A program made the translations under genes and the position numbers. A model generated the notes under the pieces. It saw only the letters and a list, made by a program, of their open reading frames with translations. It did no database searches and was not told where the DNA came from. A stretch of 64,000 bases of DNA from Toxonevra muliebris (Eukaryota; Arthropoda; Insecta; Diptera; Pallopteridae), in contig OY829326.1 in NCBI GenBank assembly GCA_963691655.1, positions 86,421,235-86,485,234 on the forward strand. Reading direction: 5' to 3'. Positions 53,578 through 64,000 of this stretch are shown one piece after another. The number at the start of each line of letters is the position of its first letter. Within the stretch, counting starts at the first letter, position 1.

Positions 53578-53983
53578 GCGCACCGCGGCAAATTAGCCCC
53601 AAATTGTTTATTTTGTGTTTTTAAAATACAAATCATAGTAGCCGGCCGCTGCCACTAAAGTAACTTTGTAAGTTGAGATGCAGAGTGATTTACCTTTAGC
53701 CGTTGGTTTCTGCGTTACACTATTTGTATGTGAAAATTGGTATCTCGTTTTTGCGGCTAATTTGCCGCGGCGCGCCCTCTCATGTAACGAAAAAATTCAA
53801 GGGGAGCTTGATGAAATTTTTTCAAAGTCAAAACGATGACAAATAAATATTTAAAAATAAATGCTTAAAATATATTTCGATATCACTAAAAAGCAATCAG
53901 TTGTTTTATATTAATGATATTTTTGCTATAAATAAGAAAAATTGCAGTCGATACTATGAAATTCACCTTGCGGCGCGCCCTCT
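53578..53983. repeat. GC-rich inverted repeat around ccgcggcaaattagcc
   Basis: The arm gcgcaccgcggcaaattagc(c) at 53,578-53,598 and its complement at 53,755-53,775 match except one base. A third partial copy, gcggcgcgccctct, is a direct repeat at 53,970-53,983. It contrasts strongly with the surrounding AT-rich DNA. It may be a MITE end pair, but no target duplication is clear. Confidence 0.65.
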
Positions 53984-54784
53984 CTACATAAAACAAATCT
54001 CAAATAATTTTGCGAAAAAAAAAAATTTATAGGAATGGCAGCTCTTCAAAGTTGAACAATTTTATAAACAAAAATATGAAAAATAAAATTGGGTTTTAAG
54101 TGGTTGTGCAAAGAAAATTGTCAAAAATGTATTTTTATAGATATGGCTCCAAATTTTTTTTTAATTCAAGGAAAAAAATGTAGTCATAAATAAAAATTAT
54201 TTCTTTTACCTTAAATTAAAAATAAATTTTTTACATTTTTTAAAAATTAAAAATTTTTTGATTGGCGCAATTAAAAAATGGCAAACTTTAGTAAGATTCT
54301 GAAATTAAATGGCATTATCGGGCGTAAAGTCTCGTTATGGTTTCTTTTAAATGGACTTTCTTCTTTTAAACGCAAGAAAAAAGTTCTGCGTAGTTTTGCA
54401 ACTTTCGGAAAAATTCAATTTTCTAAAACCGTCTTTACGCTATGCTACGATCGAAATATATAATTCTGTGAATAAGTATATTATTTTAACATTTTTTTAA
54501 ATAATAAAGAAGCAAATAAGTAAGTTATAAGTAAATAGTAGGCGGGATTCGTTATATTTTTTATAGACTTTTTTGTAGGGTGGATAACGTTCGGTTTTGA
54601 CCATCAATATTAATTTTTAATTTGACAATTCCAATAAAAGAAAGAAATTTTAAACAAACACAATCGCCGTTACTTTTAAATGTCAAAAAAGGTAAACAAA
54701 TAATATGTTTGCTAAATTCAAGTGTTTTTTTAATAATGGAATTAAATTTAAAATATTCTGATTTATCCAATTGCTGGATAAGTA
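53984..54784. other. AT-rich gap
   Basis: A 61-codon open frame at 54,278 is Lys-rich and low complexity and not called. Nothing else is recognised. Confidence 0.4.
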
Positions 54785-54892
54785 GGTAGAGTGGCTACTC
54801 CCTCTAACAGAGGGAGCACAATTAGCACTAGAGCGTCGTTTTGATACCAACACATCATTTGTGAAAGGATGTTTGCACTTTGTTATCTAGAG

Positions 54893-55290
54893 CAGTGGTC
54901 GGCATTTCCTTACTCAAACGAGCAGTACGCTCATCACATGCATTTTTACGCTCTTGCAATTAGTCGTTGTTCAGACCTTGCAATTAGTTCAGGTTCAGAC
55001 AGCAACGAAGCAACATGGGCAGCGGCTGTATTGACTTTTTCCTAATGTTCACGGCGAGAAATTATATGTATGACTAAAAACTAACGTAAAAAAATAAGTT
55101 ATGACTTCAAATGCCTTTGGTAACATGCAATGAATAGATTTAAATAAATGCATTGAAAGCATACCTTTTATTTAAGTTTTTTAAGTCTTTTATTTGTCAT
55201 GTGACGGCTTTTAGGTTTATTTTTATACAGTGTATGACAATTACTCTGCGCTCACCAACACAATCTCATTTTCAATTTTGCCGACCACTG
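54893..55290. mobile_element. hAT-type MITE, 398 bp, TSD atctagag
   Basis: TIR cagtggtcggca...tgccgaccactg (12 bp), flanked by exact atctagag (54,885-54,892 and 55,291-55,298). The empty site, gttatctagagccagttc, is present in LINE B at about 20,791-20,810. A second, 5'-incomplete copy is at 60,838-61,115. Confidence 0.95.
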
Positions 55291-55298
55291 ATCTAGAG

Positions 55299-58200
55299 CC
55301 AGTTCGTGAGATTGAGAAATTGGAGGAGTTTTCCAATTTCGAGTTTGGAGATCTTGGTTATGTCGTCTAAAAAAGGTTCCTGGAATAGTTTTGATCTGGT
55401 CTTGCTAGAACCGGGCAATGACAGAGAAAGTGGGTTAGAGTCTCTCTTTCTTCAAGGCTGTTGCAGCTTCTGCAGTGTGAGTTGTGTGGGATGCGGAGTC
55501 TGACCGCGTGGTCCCCTATTGCCCAATGCCCCGTCAGTACTGCAGTCAGTCTGGCTACATCAGACCGGGTGTGACAAAGAAGGTCCATGGTTCTGCTATA
55601 GTTGAATTTTGGCCATGTTTTCCTGGTTACGCCGCATGTGGAAAGGCTTTTCCACCAACTGTCTGCAAGGGTAAGAAAGTAAGAGAGTATATCAGCCTTG
55701 ATTTTATTCAGGGGAATTGCTGCAGATTGCGCCTGAGTTAAATTCAGAGCTGAACCTCGCCTAGCTAATTCATCGGCATTTTCATTGCCTTCGATGTTCC
55801 TGCGACCAGGAACCCAAATAATCTAGAAGATATTATGTTTGAACCTAGGGCCTTGATTGCCGCTTGGCTGTCTGTGAAGATGGCTACTTTAGCCCTCCTT
55901 TGGATCTTGGTCAGTGCTTTACAGGCTTCTCTGATCGCCAGAAGTTTGGCCTGGAAAACATTGGCTTCATTCGGGAGTCTAAAAGCTTCGGCAATACTGA
56001 GGTGTTCTAAGTAGACTCCCGCACCGACCCCGCAGTTCATCTTTGACTCATCGGTGTAAAGTTCTATCTCGAGACCTGCTCTCCCACGTTTTCATCTCCA
56101 ATCTGCTCTTGTAGGAAACACGGTGTTAAAGCCCTTATTGAAGTTTAATTTGGGTGTCATGTAGTCAGTGTGATGTTGGTTTGGTATAATCGGTACTTGT
56201 GATAGGATTCGGCTGTGTTCATAGTTTTTGGCAGCCCAGGACCCTATTTCTCTGAGTCTGACTGCACTTGAGGCTGTGGAGGCTTTGGTGTAGAGCTCCA
56301 TAGGAAGCAAGTGTACTAGCACGTTTAGGGCCTCCGTCGGGCATGAGCGGATAGCCCCTGTAATGCCTATTCATGCTGACCTTTGAACTCTACCTAGTTT
56401 AATTTGGTTATATCCCTTCCTCATGGCATGCCACCATACTACTGATGCATACGCCAAGATTGGCCTTATTATTGATGTGTATGACCACAGTGCCACTTGT
56501 GGGCTTAGACCCCATTTTTTTCCGAGCATTCGTTTACAAGTATATAAGGCTATGTAGGCTTTCTTGACTATAAGTTCTATGTTGGCTTTCCAACTGAGCT
56601 TAGTGTCAAGAATGACCCCTAGGTATTTGGCGTTCTTTGATAAAGTTAGTGTATGACCATTCAACTTTGGTAGATTGTATCTTGGTTTTTGTGGTGAACA
56701 GCATCATTTCTGTTTTATTTGGATTCACTCCCAGGCCGCCATTCACCGCCTAGTTACTGAGTGAATCCAAAGCTCCTTCCATAATCTCGCTTATTATGTT
56801 TGGAAACAGACCTGACACTATGATCACCACATCATCCGCATACGCTACCACTTTGATCCCCCTTTTGTTGAATTCAGTCAGTATGCCATCTATGACGATC
56901 AGCCATAGTAATGGTGAGAGAACCCCCCCTTGGGGTATTCCCCTTCTTACTGATCTTTTTATGCTGCTGGTACCCATTTCCGCCAGAATAACTCTGGTTT
57001 CCAACATGAATATGATCCAACTATTTAATCCCTCTTCTATACCTAGCTTGGCCAGAGCGGATTGGATAGCCTCTGTCTTAACGTTGTTGAAAGCGCCTTC
57101 TATGTCAAGGAAGGAAGCTAATGAGAATTGCTTGTGTTCTAGAGATTTTTCAATTGTGCCAACTACCTCATGTAGAGCAGTTTCTGTGGACTTGCCCTTG
57201 AGGTAGGCGTTCTGGGATTTTGAGAACTTTTTGCTTTCAATTATCTTTCTAAGATGAATGTTTAGCACGCGTTCTAGTGATTGAGTACAAAGGACGATAA
57301 GCTGATGGGCCTGAAGTCTTTTGCTCCTTCGTGCCTCCTTCTGCCTACCTTTGGAATGAAAATAACCTTAACTCTTCTAAAGCTTTTAGGGACATGGCCT
57401 AATTGCAAGCTTTTTTTGAAGAGCACCTCCAGCCAGGGAACTACTAAGTCTTTTAAGTTCCATAGCATAATTGGAATTATGCCATCTGGGCCGGGAGTTT
57501 TGTATGGGCTGAAACTCTTGATTGACCAGAGAATCTTTTCCCTAGTGATTATTGAATCAAGAGAAGTTGGAGGTGTGCTTTTTGGAGGATTGCGTATTGC
57601 GACTTCCTCGACGAAGTCTATACTACATGGGAAGTGGGTGCTTACAAGTGTGTCTAAAGATTCAGCCGCCCATGCCGTCCAGGTACCGTCTTTCCTTTTA
57701 ATATAGGATGGGCAAGAATGTTCTTTGGACAGAAGCTTCCCCATGCGGGCTGAATCTTTTATTGTATCTATGGAGCTACAGAAATCCCTCCAGGCCTTAT
57801 TTTTGGCTTCTCTGATGGCTTTCTTGTATTCTGTAAGGCAGTCTTTGTAGGGTTGATAGAATTTATTCCGATGGCAAGTGTTGAAAATCGACCTCGTGAG
57901 TTTCCTCAGCTTGCATAGGTCTTCATTCCACCATACCGGAACTGGTTTCTTGCTGAAGGCCGCCTGTAGGGCGTCCTCAAAGATCTCTACCTTCTCATCC
58001 AAATTTTCTGTGGTAATTATATTTGTTATATGCTTAGATCGAAGCTTTGACTTAGCCACTCTTTTAAAAGAGTTCCAGTTAATTCTTTTTGGGTTTCTGT
58101 AGGGTGGTGCGTTCTTAGTCTTGAGATTCACATTGAAGAGTATTATTTTTTGATCGAATACTCTCCAATTTTCCACCCCAATTGTTATCATTGTCTGTGA

Positions 58201-58780
58201 TCAGTGTTAGATCAAGGACCTCTTCCCAACCTTCGAATTCGCGTGTGCTGGGTAAAACGAAGGTAGGAGTGTTGCCCTTGTTACATATATTTAGATTAGT
58301 GTTAAGAATGAAGTCGAAAAGGGACTCACGTCTTTCGTTGGTTTCCGTGCTACCCCAAAGCTCATTTCTTGAGTTGGCATCGCAGCCCATTAGAAGTGTA
58401 TCCTTGGCTGAGAGGGCTGATGTTAAGTGCACGACCTCGTCTGGTGGTGTTGGATGTTCGTGGGCCATATAGGCTGAAGCCATGTAAATGTTGGCCCTCG
58501 GGTGTTCTAATTTGATGACGGTTAGATCTGAAGTGCTGAAATTTGTACACAGAAAGGCTTTAATGTTTTTTTTAGCTACTATACAGGACCTTGACTTACA
58601 GCCAGTTTTAGCGTAAAACAGATTGGAGTCTCTGGTGTTTTGGAGCTCTTTGATGGTAGTGTCTCGTACCCATGGCTCCTGTATGAGCGCAACGTCTATG
58701 TTCCCCTCGCCGAGGAAAACCGACAGATTGTCTACAGCATTCTTACGGTGCTGCAGATTACACTGTACGATTTTCATCAT
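55299..58780 (-). pseudogene. LINE E ORF2: endonuclease, RT, RNase H, zinc motif
   Basis: Starts at 58,780 (MMKIVQCNLQHRKNAV). The endonuclease includes ALIQEPW (Glu), GCDANSRNELWG (Asp/Asn) and DLTLITD. A frameshift near 58,190 follows. The linker KPVPVWWNEDLCKLRKL leads into RT: TPGPDGIIPIML, KVIFIPKVGRRRHEGAKDFR, FLDIEGAFNN, IPQGGVLSPLLWLIVID and YADD intact. A frameshift lies near 57,270, with others at 56,750, 56,370 and 56,095. RNase H includes FQAKLLAIREACKAL (Glu) and IFTDSQAA (Asp), then a deletion removes the VPGH segment partly. The C-terminal GHWAIGDHAVRLRIP and CRSCNSLEERETLTHFLCHC motifs are present. All catalytic motifs of endonuclease and RT can be seen, but no single frame joins them. 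Confidence 0.88.
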
Positions 58781-59947
58781 TGAGGGGCTGGTATGGTGAC
58801 TAACCCCAATTTGTCCAACATCATGTTGGCATCGTCGACCTCGTCTAGGTCGTCATCGGGGTTAGCATTTTTGAAGATTTTCAGTTTGGCGTTTCTAACG
58901 CCAAACCGAAGTCTGAAGACCTTTCAATATCTTCGCGCTGTCCATCTTCATCACTGGCAGCCAAATGCGAGCACGAGGTGGCCTGGGAATGCCTTTTGCA
59001 GGGATCAGCTTAAGGATTAAGCCATCCCATGCGTCCCTAATCTTAGAGACGCATTCTTCAAGGACACCCCTTGAAAACTCGTCCTCACATTTGATCACCC
59101 TACAGACGCGAAGTATTCCTGCAGAGTCGAAGCGAGGTTGATTTCCGCCCTTTTTTGCCCCAAGTACGTACTCGAACAGTTTGGACTCAACCTCTTTCCA
59201 CTTCTCCAGGACTCCCTTGCCACTGTTTGTGACTCCGTCGATCAGCGCGAAATATAGGTCACCTTTGACTACTTCGCTGAATGGTTGTTGTTTTGTTGTT
59301 GTGCTAAGCAGCGGAGCAGATTTCTCGATGGAGCCTTGAGACACCTTATGTCTTTTCGGTACCTGGTCAGCCCCATCGTGAGATCTGTTCCTCTTTGCCG
59401 TTTCAGTGTTTGTGCGTTTGGTGGCTTGAATCTCCGTGTATTCTTCTACCACCTTCTGGTACTTCTTTTTGTCCGCGATGTCCCGCTTAAGTACTTTACC
59501 GGCCGCTTCATTTTGCGCAATATTGCTCAAAATGAATACGGCCTTCAAGTATCGCGACTTAAGCTGGGCACCTTCGGATTTCTTTTTATCCGACGGCCTG
59601 CGATCACTATGGCTGATGACCGAGGTCGCTTTGGATGTTGATGGTTTGGATGTTTCTGTGATAGGGGTGCTTTGGCTTGCACTTCCTATCGTAGTGGTTA
59701 TTGTTTCCTGGCTTGAGGCCAGGAGATTTTCTTCCTCTGCTAGAGAAGATGCTAGGCGATCAATGAGGTTAAGGGGAAATATATGGTCAGCCACGCCGGC
59801 GCCCCATGCCGTGGTAAGGCCACCGTTACAGCCAGTATTACCCCACGGTTGCAAACTTAGTCCATGGGCACCCTGGATTGTGGGGGTTTTGCATGTCAAA
59901 TTTCTGTTACATCCTGATATCAGGGTGCAGTCAGATATCTGTTGCAT
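58780..59947 (-). pseudogene. LINE E ORF1 (gag-like, DUF4780-type C-terminus)
   Basis: Open for 350 codons from 59,947 (MQQISDCTLISGCNRN). The N-terminal third is Ser/Thr-rich, then a basic/charged region (RRPSDKKKSEGAQLKSRYLK), KKKYQKVVEEYTEIQ and RSHDGADQVPKRHK. The C-terminal domain shows EFSRGVLEECVSKIRDAWDG, LILKLIPAKGIPRPPRARIW and LPVMKMDSAKILKGLQ, the form of the DUF4780-like domain found in ORF1 of R1/LOA-type insect LINEs. A frameshift near 58,900 puts the end in another frame (DDDLDEVDDANMMLDKLGLV), whose TGA overlaps the ORF2 start in the arrangement caATGATG. Such an overlap suggests termination-reinitiation for ORF2. It probably coats the element RNA. Confidence 0.8.
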
Positions 59948-60120
59948 CCTGATACCAGGTTACGACATCTATCCGACACGCAGCTATTACCAGCCGTCAC
60001 CGCATGGAGGTGAAGCCCACACCGCCGTCAGATCTCTCAATTACGGCACGCACGGGTGTACGTGTTGGTCCCCTTGAGTGACTGACGGCACGACGACCCT
60101 GGATAAGTGCCAGTGCAACA

Positions 60121-60712
60121 AATAAGTTTAAAACTATTTTTTCTTTTGCTAAAGAAAAAGTTGAACATAATATTGTCTTCATTAATAAAGTTAATGGATG
60201 TGAGGTTATAAAATTTTTGGATTTGCCGATAGGTGAAAAACATTTACTTACAATATGTGTTTAATAAAATCTTTGATTTTCAATATTGATTTGCGAATAT
60301 CTCTAAGGCGGTCTATTAAATCAAAAAATAAAATTGTTAGGAATAATGACATCGAGCAATACAACATTAGCAGCGGCCAGAACAAAATGTACATCTTTTT
60401 GAATCGTTTATTGATTATTCAACAGAAGACTCTTCAGACAATAGTGGTTAAAAATAAATCAAATATATTAAATTTCAATACTTTTTTTTTTGTAATAAAT
60501 TAGTCTGAAAATATTTGCCTTATTTGAAACGAAAAGCGTGGGACGTTTATGGATAGAGATAAAATTAAATTTTAATTAATAAATTAAATCTGTATGGGGC
60601 AATGAGAAATTATTTTATACTTTTTAGTCCGTATTAAAAACATGATTATTATTTTCTGCTTTGTAGTCTTACATGTGTGAAATTTTTTACTACCAATCCA
60701 ACAACTATATAG
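60121..60712. other. AT-rich gap
   Basis: An 82-codon Asn/Lys/Ile-rich frame at 60,255-60,503 has no recognisable domain and is not called. No other feature is seen. Confidence 0.4.
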
Positions 60713-60837
60713 TAGAGATGTGCAAATCAGTTTCGACTTTAATCGAAATCGATTTTGAATCGACTTTTAGCTCAAAATTTCAACTTTTTATGATCGACTT
60801 TAAATTGCCAAACTTGATCGAAAGCCGACTTTTACTT
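60713..60837. repeat. Left end of the tagngatgtgcaa hAT-like family
   Basis: tagagatgtgcaaatcagtt and the following cgacttttagctcaaaattt(caa) match 28,804-28,900. The copy is cut at about 60,837 where another MITE starts. Confidence 0.75.
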
Positions 60838-61115
60838 TCGACAACATGAGTAGCGATTGTGTTGATTTTTTCTTTATGTTCACGGCGAGAAATTATATGT
60901 ATGACTAAAAATTAACGTAAAAAAAATAGTTTATGATTTCAAATGCCTTTGGTAAAATGCAATGAATAGATTTAAATAAATGCATTGGTAGCATACCTTT
61001 TGTTTAAGTATTTTAAGTTTTTTATTTGTCATGTGACGGCTTTTAGGTTTATTTTATACAGTGTATGACACTGCGCTCACCAACACAATCTCATTTTCTA
61101 TTTTGCCGACCACTG
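60838..61115. repeat. Partial copy of the 398-bp hAT MITE
   Basis: gttcacggcgagaaattata(tgtatgactaaaa) through ttttgccgaccactg matches 54,893-55,290 from about position 125 to the right end. The left TIR is missing, so no duplication can be checked. It abuts the 60,713 fragment directly. Confidence 0.85.
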
Positions 61116-61511
61116 CTGTAAAGTAATTATAAAGACAGATATTTTCACTGAATAGTATTATTGAAAGGAACTACCGCTACCATTCTATGTACTTTTTGCC
61201 ATTCTTCTTTGACACTTGTATTACATATTGGTCAGATTTTCTGACATCTAATATGAACCGTGTCTGTTTATCGTATGAAAAAAATTGTATACACCTAGAA
61301 GCAGGCTTTCTTTTTTAATATTTTTAATTTGGGAAAAATTTTTGCAAATTTCTTAAAAATTTGGCAGTTCACATTGCTAATTAACTATTAAAATTATTAG
61401 GCTTTGAATGCGGTGTGGCCAACTTTTATTTTTCAAAATCCGCTAAAATGAAGAAAAAAAAGCGCTAAATTTTCCTCTTATAAAAGTGTTGAACACAAAT
61501 TTTTTTATATA
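61116..61511. other. Non-coding gap with an inverted MITE scrap
   Basis: About 61,411-61,490 (gtgtggccaacttttatttt, then agcgctaaattttcctctta) matches the right part of the 37,482 MITE in inverted orientation. The rest is unrecognised. Confidence 0.5.
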
Positions 61512-62184
61512 CAGTAGAATAGCGGTTATTCGTATCCCGTTAACTCGAAAATCTCAATAATTCGTAACAAACTGCTGGTCCCTTGAAAAAATCGCTTTAA
61601 TTCGCAAAAGTTCTACACATTTTTGTCCCCTCGCTAATTCGTATTTTTTTTTTTTCAATACAAGGTCTGCTTAACCTCTTATAAATCGAAATTGGTTATT
61701 GACCTCTTCTTATAATCCGTAATGCAAAGCAAAATTCTATGGAACTATGATTCGAAAAAAAACAATCATTGTAGATAGCTATGTTCACTTTTTTATGGAA
61801 TTTTTTGTTTTTCGTGGTTGACAAAATGCGCGAGAAGAGCCTTAAACAACAAAACCGTTGTATATCCCAATGTTCGAAAAATTAAGAGAAATGGGAGATA
61901 CGGTTTCCATTTTGTTTGAGTTTTTTAAAATACGGATGCTGGCTGTCAATGAGTGGATTGTATACATGCAGTCTCATCGCCGTACATTGGCTTTGCTATA
62001 ATTCCTGGTTACAAAGGTTATAGCAAACATTATACCCCATTGGAAAATTTAAGGATAACTGTAAGGATTAAGAGTATTCGGTATATTTGCATAAAGTATT
62101 GAAGAAACTCAACCAGATTTTGAGGTAAAACTCGGGGGTGAAAGGGATAAATCGAAATCTCGTTAAATCGAAAACCTCTGTTGT
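61512..62184. mobile_element. pogo/Tigger-like relic
   Basis: Starts after TA with cagtagaatagcggttattc(gtatcccgttaactcgaaaatctc). The complement of the region ending about 62,184 reads caacagaggttttcgattta(acgagatttcgatttat), a weak but similar order of tcg-aa / taac-cga motifs. A fragment (DKMREKSLKQQNRC) could be transposase debris. The assignment rests on the CAGTAG...TA terminus style only. Confidence 0.4.
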
Positions 62185-62238
62185 TCGTTCTATGTACGTA
62201 GTTTGATGAAATGCAAGCAAATCCTAAAATTTTATAAT

Positions 62239-63260
62239 ATGGATGCATTCAATAAAATATTTGTGATGTTGGAACCGCATCTGTTGCCCAAACAAAATGT
62301 ACGCCCAGACGCTATAAGTCCAAAACAAAAGTTAGCAGCTGCCTTGGAGTAAGTGATAATAATAGTTAATATTATTAACAAAATTAATAGTTGCTTTTAT
62401 GTTTTTTATTTTATAGATCCCTAGCTTCAGGATCGTTACCAAGGTACATCACGTCAATTTATAGGATTAGTAAGCAACACATAGAAACAACTGTAGATGC
62501 AGTATGCAGCGCAATTTGTATGGAGTTGTAACCGTACATGGCAACTTTAACAAAAAGGAGTTTATCGAAACTGCTAACAGTTTTGATAGCCGCTGGCAGT
62601 TTCCTAATTGCCTGGGCGCCATGGATGATAAACATGTATCATTAAAGGCACCACTAAATTCTAGTAGCATATTTTACAACTATAAGGTATAGTGGAAATG
62701 GGTAAGAATCTACAGTATACATTAAGAACTTATTTTATTTTAAGGGTTTCCACGCGATAGTTTTGTTCGCTATCTCTGATTGGAGATATAAATTTATCTA
62801 CCTAGGTGCCTATGGCAGTGAAAGCGATGCCAATAGCGAGTTTATCGGCGACGACGCGTTTCCGCAATGCAAGCGTATTATGAAGCCGTAGGGAGGGAAA
62901 AATAAGTTAACGGATGAGAAAACGATTTTCAATTATCGTTTAAGTCGTGTAAGGCGCTGCGTCGAGAATGCGTTTGGCATCTTATGCATCAAATGGCTAT
63001 GCCTAAAGCGCACTATGTTTTATTCGCCTGATAGAGCGCAAAAAATTGTGACTGCTTGTTCAGTTTATTGCTCTTCTACATTAGTTGATACAATTGACTA
63101 GGACGGAAACTTGGTTGGTGGTGAGTTTCATGTAGCAATTCGAGAAATTAATAATTGATCATTAACAGGAACAACTGTTGGAACATATAGAGGTAGACAA
63201 TGCTACACAGTCAAAAGCATTAGAGATAAATTAAGAAATTTTGTAAATAGTCCATCATAA
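62239..63260 (+). pseudogene. HARBI1-like (PIF/Harbinger) nuclease gene, four exons, broken
   Basis: DDE-type nuclease of the Harbinger family, either a transposase or a domesticated relative. Exon 1 starts MDAFNKIFVMLEPHLLP (62,239) and ends at 62,348. The intron (gtaagt...ttttatag) ends at 62,416. Exon 2 holds SLASGSLPRYITSIYRISKQ and, after a one-base shift near 62,510, RWQFPNCLGAMDDKHVSLKA (Asp 1). A second intron is 62,687-62,744. Exon 3 reads GFHAIVLFAISDWRYKFIYL, GAYGSESDANSEF, GDDAFP (Asp 2) and RLSRVRRCVENAFGIL (Glu). A TAG lies at about 62,889 and another near 63,101. A third intron is about 63,121-63,168, and the last exon reads YRGRQCYTVKSIRDKLRNFV to TAA at 63,258. About 35 residues are missing between SEF and GDDAFP. 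Poly(A) signal aataaa is at 63,295. Confidence 0.82.
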
Positions 63261-63327
63261 GCAGTTGAATGGCACAGGCAAGCTATATTTTTAAAATAAA
63301 TTGTTTAAACAACAAAAATATACCACC

Positions 63328-63640
63328 TTGATCAAAAAGTTCCCGAAATTCATTCAGAATATTTAAAATACAAGTTTATTCATCTAAATCTGCGGTGCGT
63401 TATCATGGTGCAAAATCCACGAGTTTTCTGTCACAATTCTGGTCTCTTTCGGTGAATTGCTTCACGCAAACGCCTCATAACGCCCAAATAATACTCTATA
63501 ATGGTTAATTTGCGGTTATTGACCAAAATTTCTTTTACTTTATTAATGTTTCCGTCGGTTTTCGATGTCGATGGTCTGCCATTGTGTTAATCTTCGACTA
63601 ACTCACGACCACTTTTGAACTTTTACTTTTACAAATGTTA
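63328..63640 (-). mobile_element. Deleted mariner, same family as the 26.4-kb copy
   Basis: The terminus ttgatcaaaaagttcccgaa(attcattcag) matches the 3' terminus of the copy at 27,300-27,349. In minus sense it carries ends of the transposase pieces GRPSTSKTDG, VKEILVNNRKLTI, YYLGVMRRLREAIHRKRPE and WILHHDNA, separated by short junctions. The middle of the gene is deleted. No left terminus is clear. Confidence 0.75.
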
Positions 63641-64000
63641 AACTATGACGCTAAGATTTAGAGGGTGTTGTGTAGGCAGCGTAGTAGACACGACTGTCCT
63701 TTATTTCATAACGAGTAATGTATATAGATAATGTATATAATACAGTGTTGGATATTAAGGTAGTAGTAATAGTGCTAATAATATTTTTACATCTCTCTTT
63801 TCTTTTTTTTTTTTTTTGTTTTTTTTTTTTTTTTTTTTAATATAAAGTTATTTTATAAAGTAAAAACTTTTTTAATTTTACATATTTTTCGTACAATTCA
63901 TCTTAGAAAAATTCATTTTAGTAAATAAAATATATAATATAAAATAATACTAAAATATATAAATTTATAAGTTTTTTATAATTTTGGTATAGAGTTTACC
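63641..64000. other. Non-coding end of window
   Basis: A long T-run block (63,801-63,838) and TA-rich DNA. No gene is visible, and the window ends here. Confidence 0.5.

Larger units (their letters stand above)
54785..60120 (-). mobile_element. LINE E, near full-length R1/LOA-type non-LTR retrotransposon
   Basis: Minus-strand order: 5' UTR (about 60,120-59,950), ORF1 (59,947-58,780), ORF2 with endonuclease, RT, RNase H and C-terminal Cys/His motif (58,780-55,300), then 3' UTR to about 54,785. A 398-bp hAT MITE (54,893-55,290) splits the 3' UTR and C-terminus. It is the most complete LINE of the window, and its 3' end defines the module seen in LINE C and LINE B. Frameshifts and a deletion in RNase H inactivate it. 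Confidence 0.87.

Noticed and set aside
57281..57706. Plus-strand 141-codon open frame inside LINE E
   Set aside because: It is antisense to the reverse transcriptase coding region and carries no domain of its own. Similar antisense frames occur at 51,213, 56,796 and 59,436.
60255..60503. 82-codon Lys/Asn/Ile-rich frame
   Set aside because: The composition is that of random AT-rich DNA and no motif is recognised.
1..64000. Prokaryotic features: operons, ribosome binding sites, CRISPR arrays, riboswitches
   Set aside because: Spliced exons, LTR and non-LTR retrotransposons and DNA transposons show nuclear eukaryotic DNA. Repeats are degenerate arrays and not spacer-repeat arrays.

Overview
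The window is eukaryotic nuclear DNA, very AT-rich and packed with transposable elements (TEs). mariner, Tc1, hAT, Harbinger-like, errantivirus, mdg3-like Gypsy, Jockey and R1/LOA-type LINE relics together point to an insect, most likely a brachyceran fly. I infer a tephritid-like fly, but the sequence does not prove the species. There are no operons, no bacterial genes, no CRISPR array and no tRNA or rRNA gene that I can see. The only host-gene piece I can name is the terminal coding exon of Naa30 (NatC catalytic subunit) at 23,881-24,045 (+). Everything upstream in the window looks like TE-filled intron or intergenic DNA. A multi-exon HARBI1-like gene at 62,239-63,260 (+) is broken by stops.

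Region by region. 0-9 kb: a 79-bp-arm hairpin, a Jockey relic, a hAT MITE with a perfect 8-bp duplication, then a minus-strand R1/LOA-type LINE (C) split by a plus-strand LINE (A). 9-14.3 kb: a hAT MITE, then a tandem TIR element (T1) holding three younger insertions (hAT MITE, THAP-type TIR element, truncated RTE). 14.4-18 kb: a foldback, LINE fragments, a TIR MITE and a coiled-coil/FP-like ORF1 relic. 18.1-20.4 kb: a TTAA-flanked TIR element carrying a T1 fragment and a foldback made of tandem repeats. 20.5-23.75 kb: LINE B, with a mosaic tandem duplication and a 3' end borrowed from another LINE family. 23.9-27.5 kb: the Naa30 exon, a near-complete mariner and a second mariner relic. 28.8-35 kb: a hAT-like element split by a 4.7-kb Gypsy retrotransposon with two 320-bp LTRs. 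35-42 kb: LINE tail, MITEs, a pogo-like MITE and a degenerate C2H2-finger/transposase-like protein. 42.3-49.4 kb: a minus-strand errantivirus relic with gag, protease, RNase H/integrase and env remnants but no reverse transcriptase. A Tc1 element and a second TIR element sit in its 5' LTR. 50.3-52.2 kb: a hAT element with a captured LINE fragment. 53-60 kb: a half hAT MITE, a GC-rich inverted repeat and LINE E, the most complete LINE (ORF1, endonuclease, RT, RNase H), interrupted by a 398-bp hAT MITE. 60-64 kb: MITE fragments, a pogo-like relic, the HARBI1-like gene and a deleted mariner.

Nearly every autonomous element is inactivated by frameshifts, stops, deletions or catalytic substitutions. 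The value of the window lies in its exact insertion boundaries: many target-site duplications can be read directly, so the order of insertions can be worked out.
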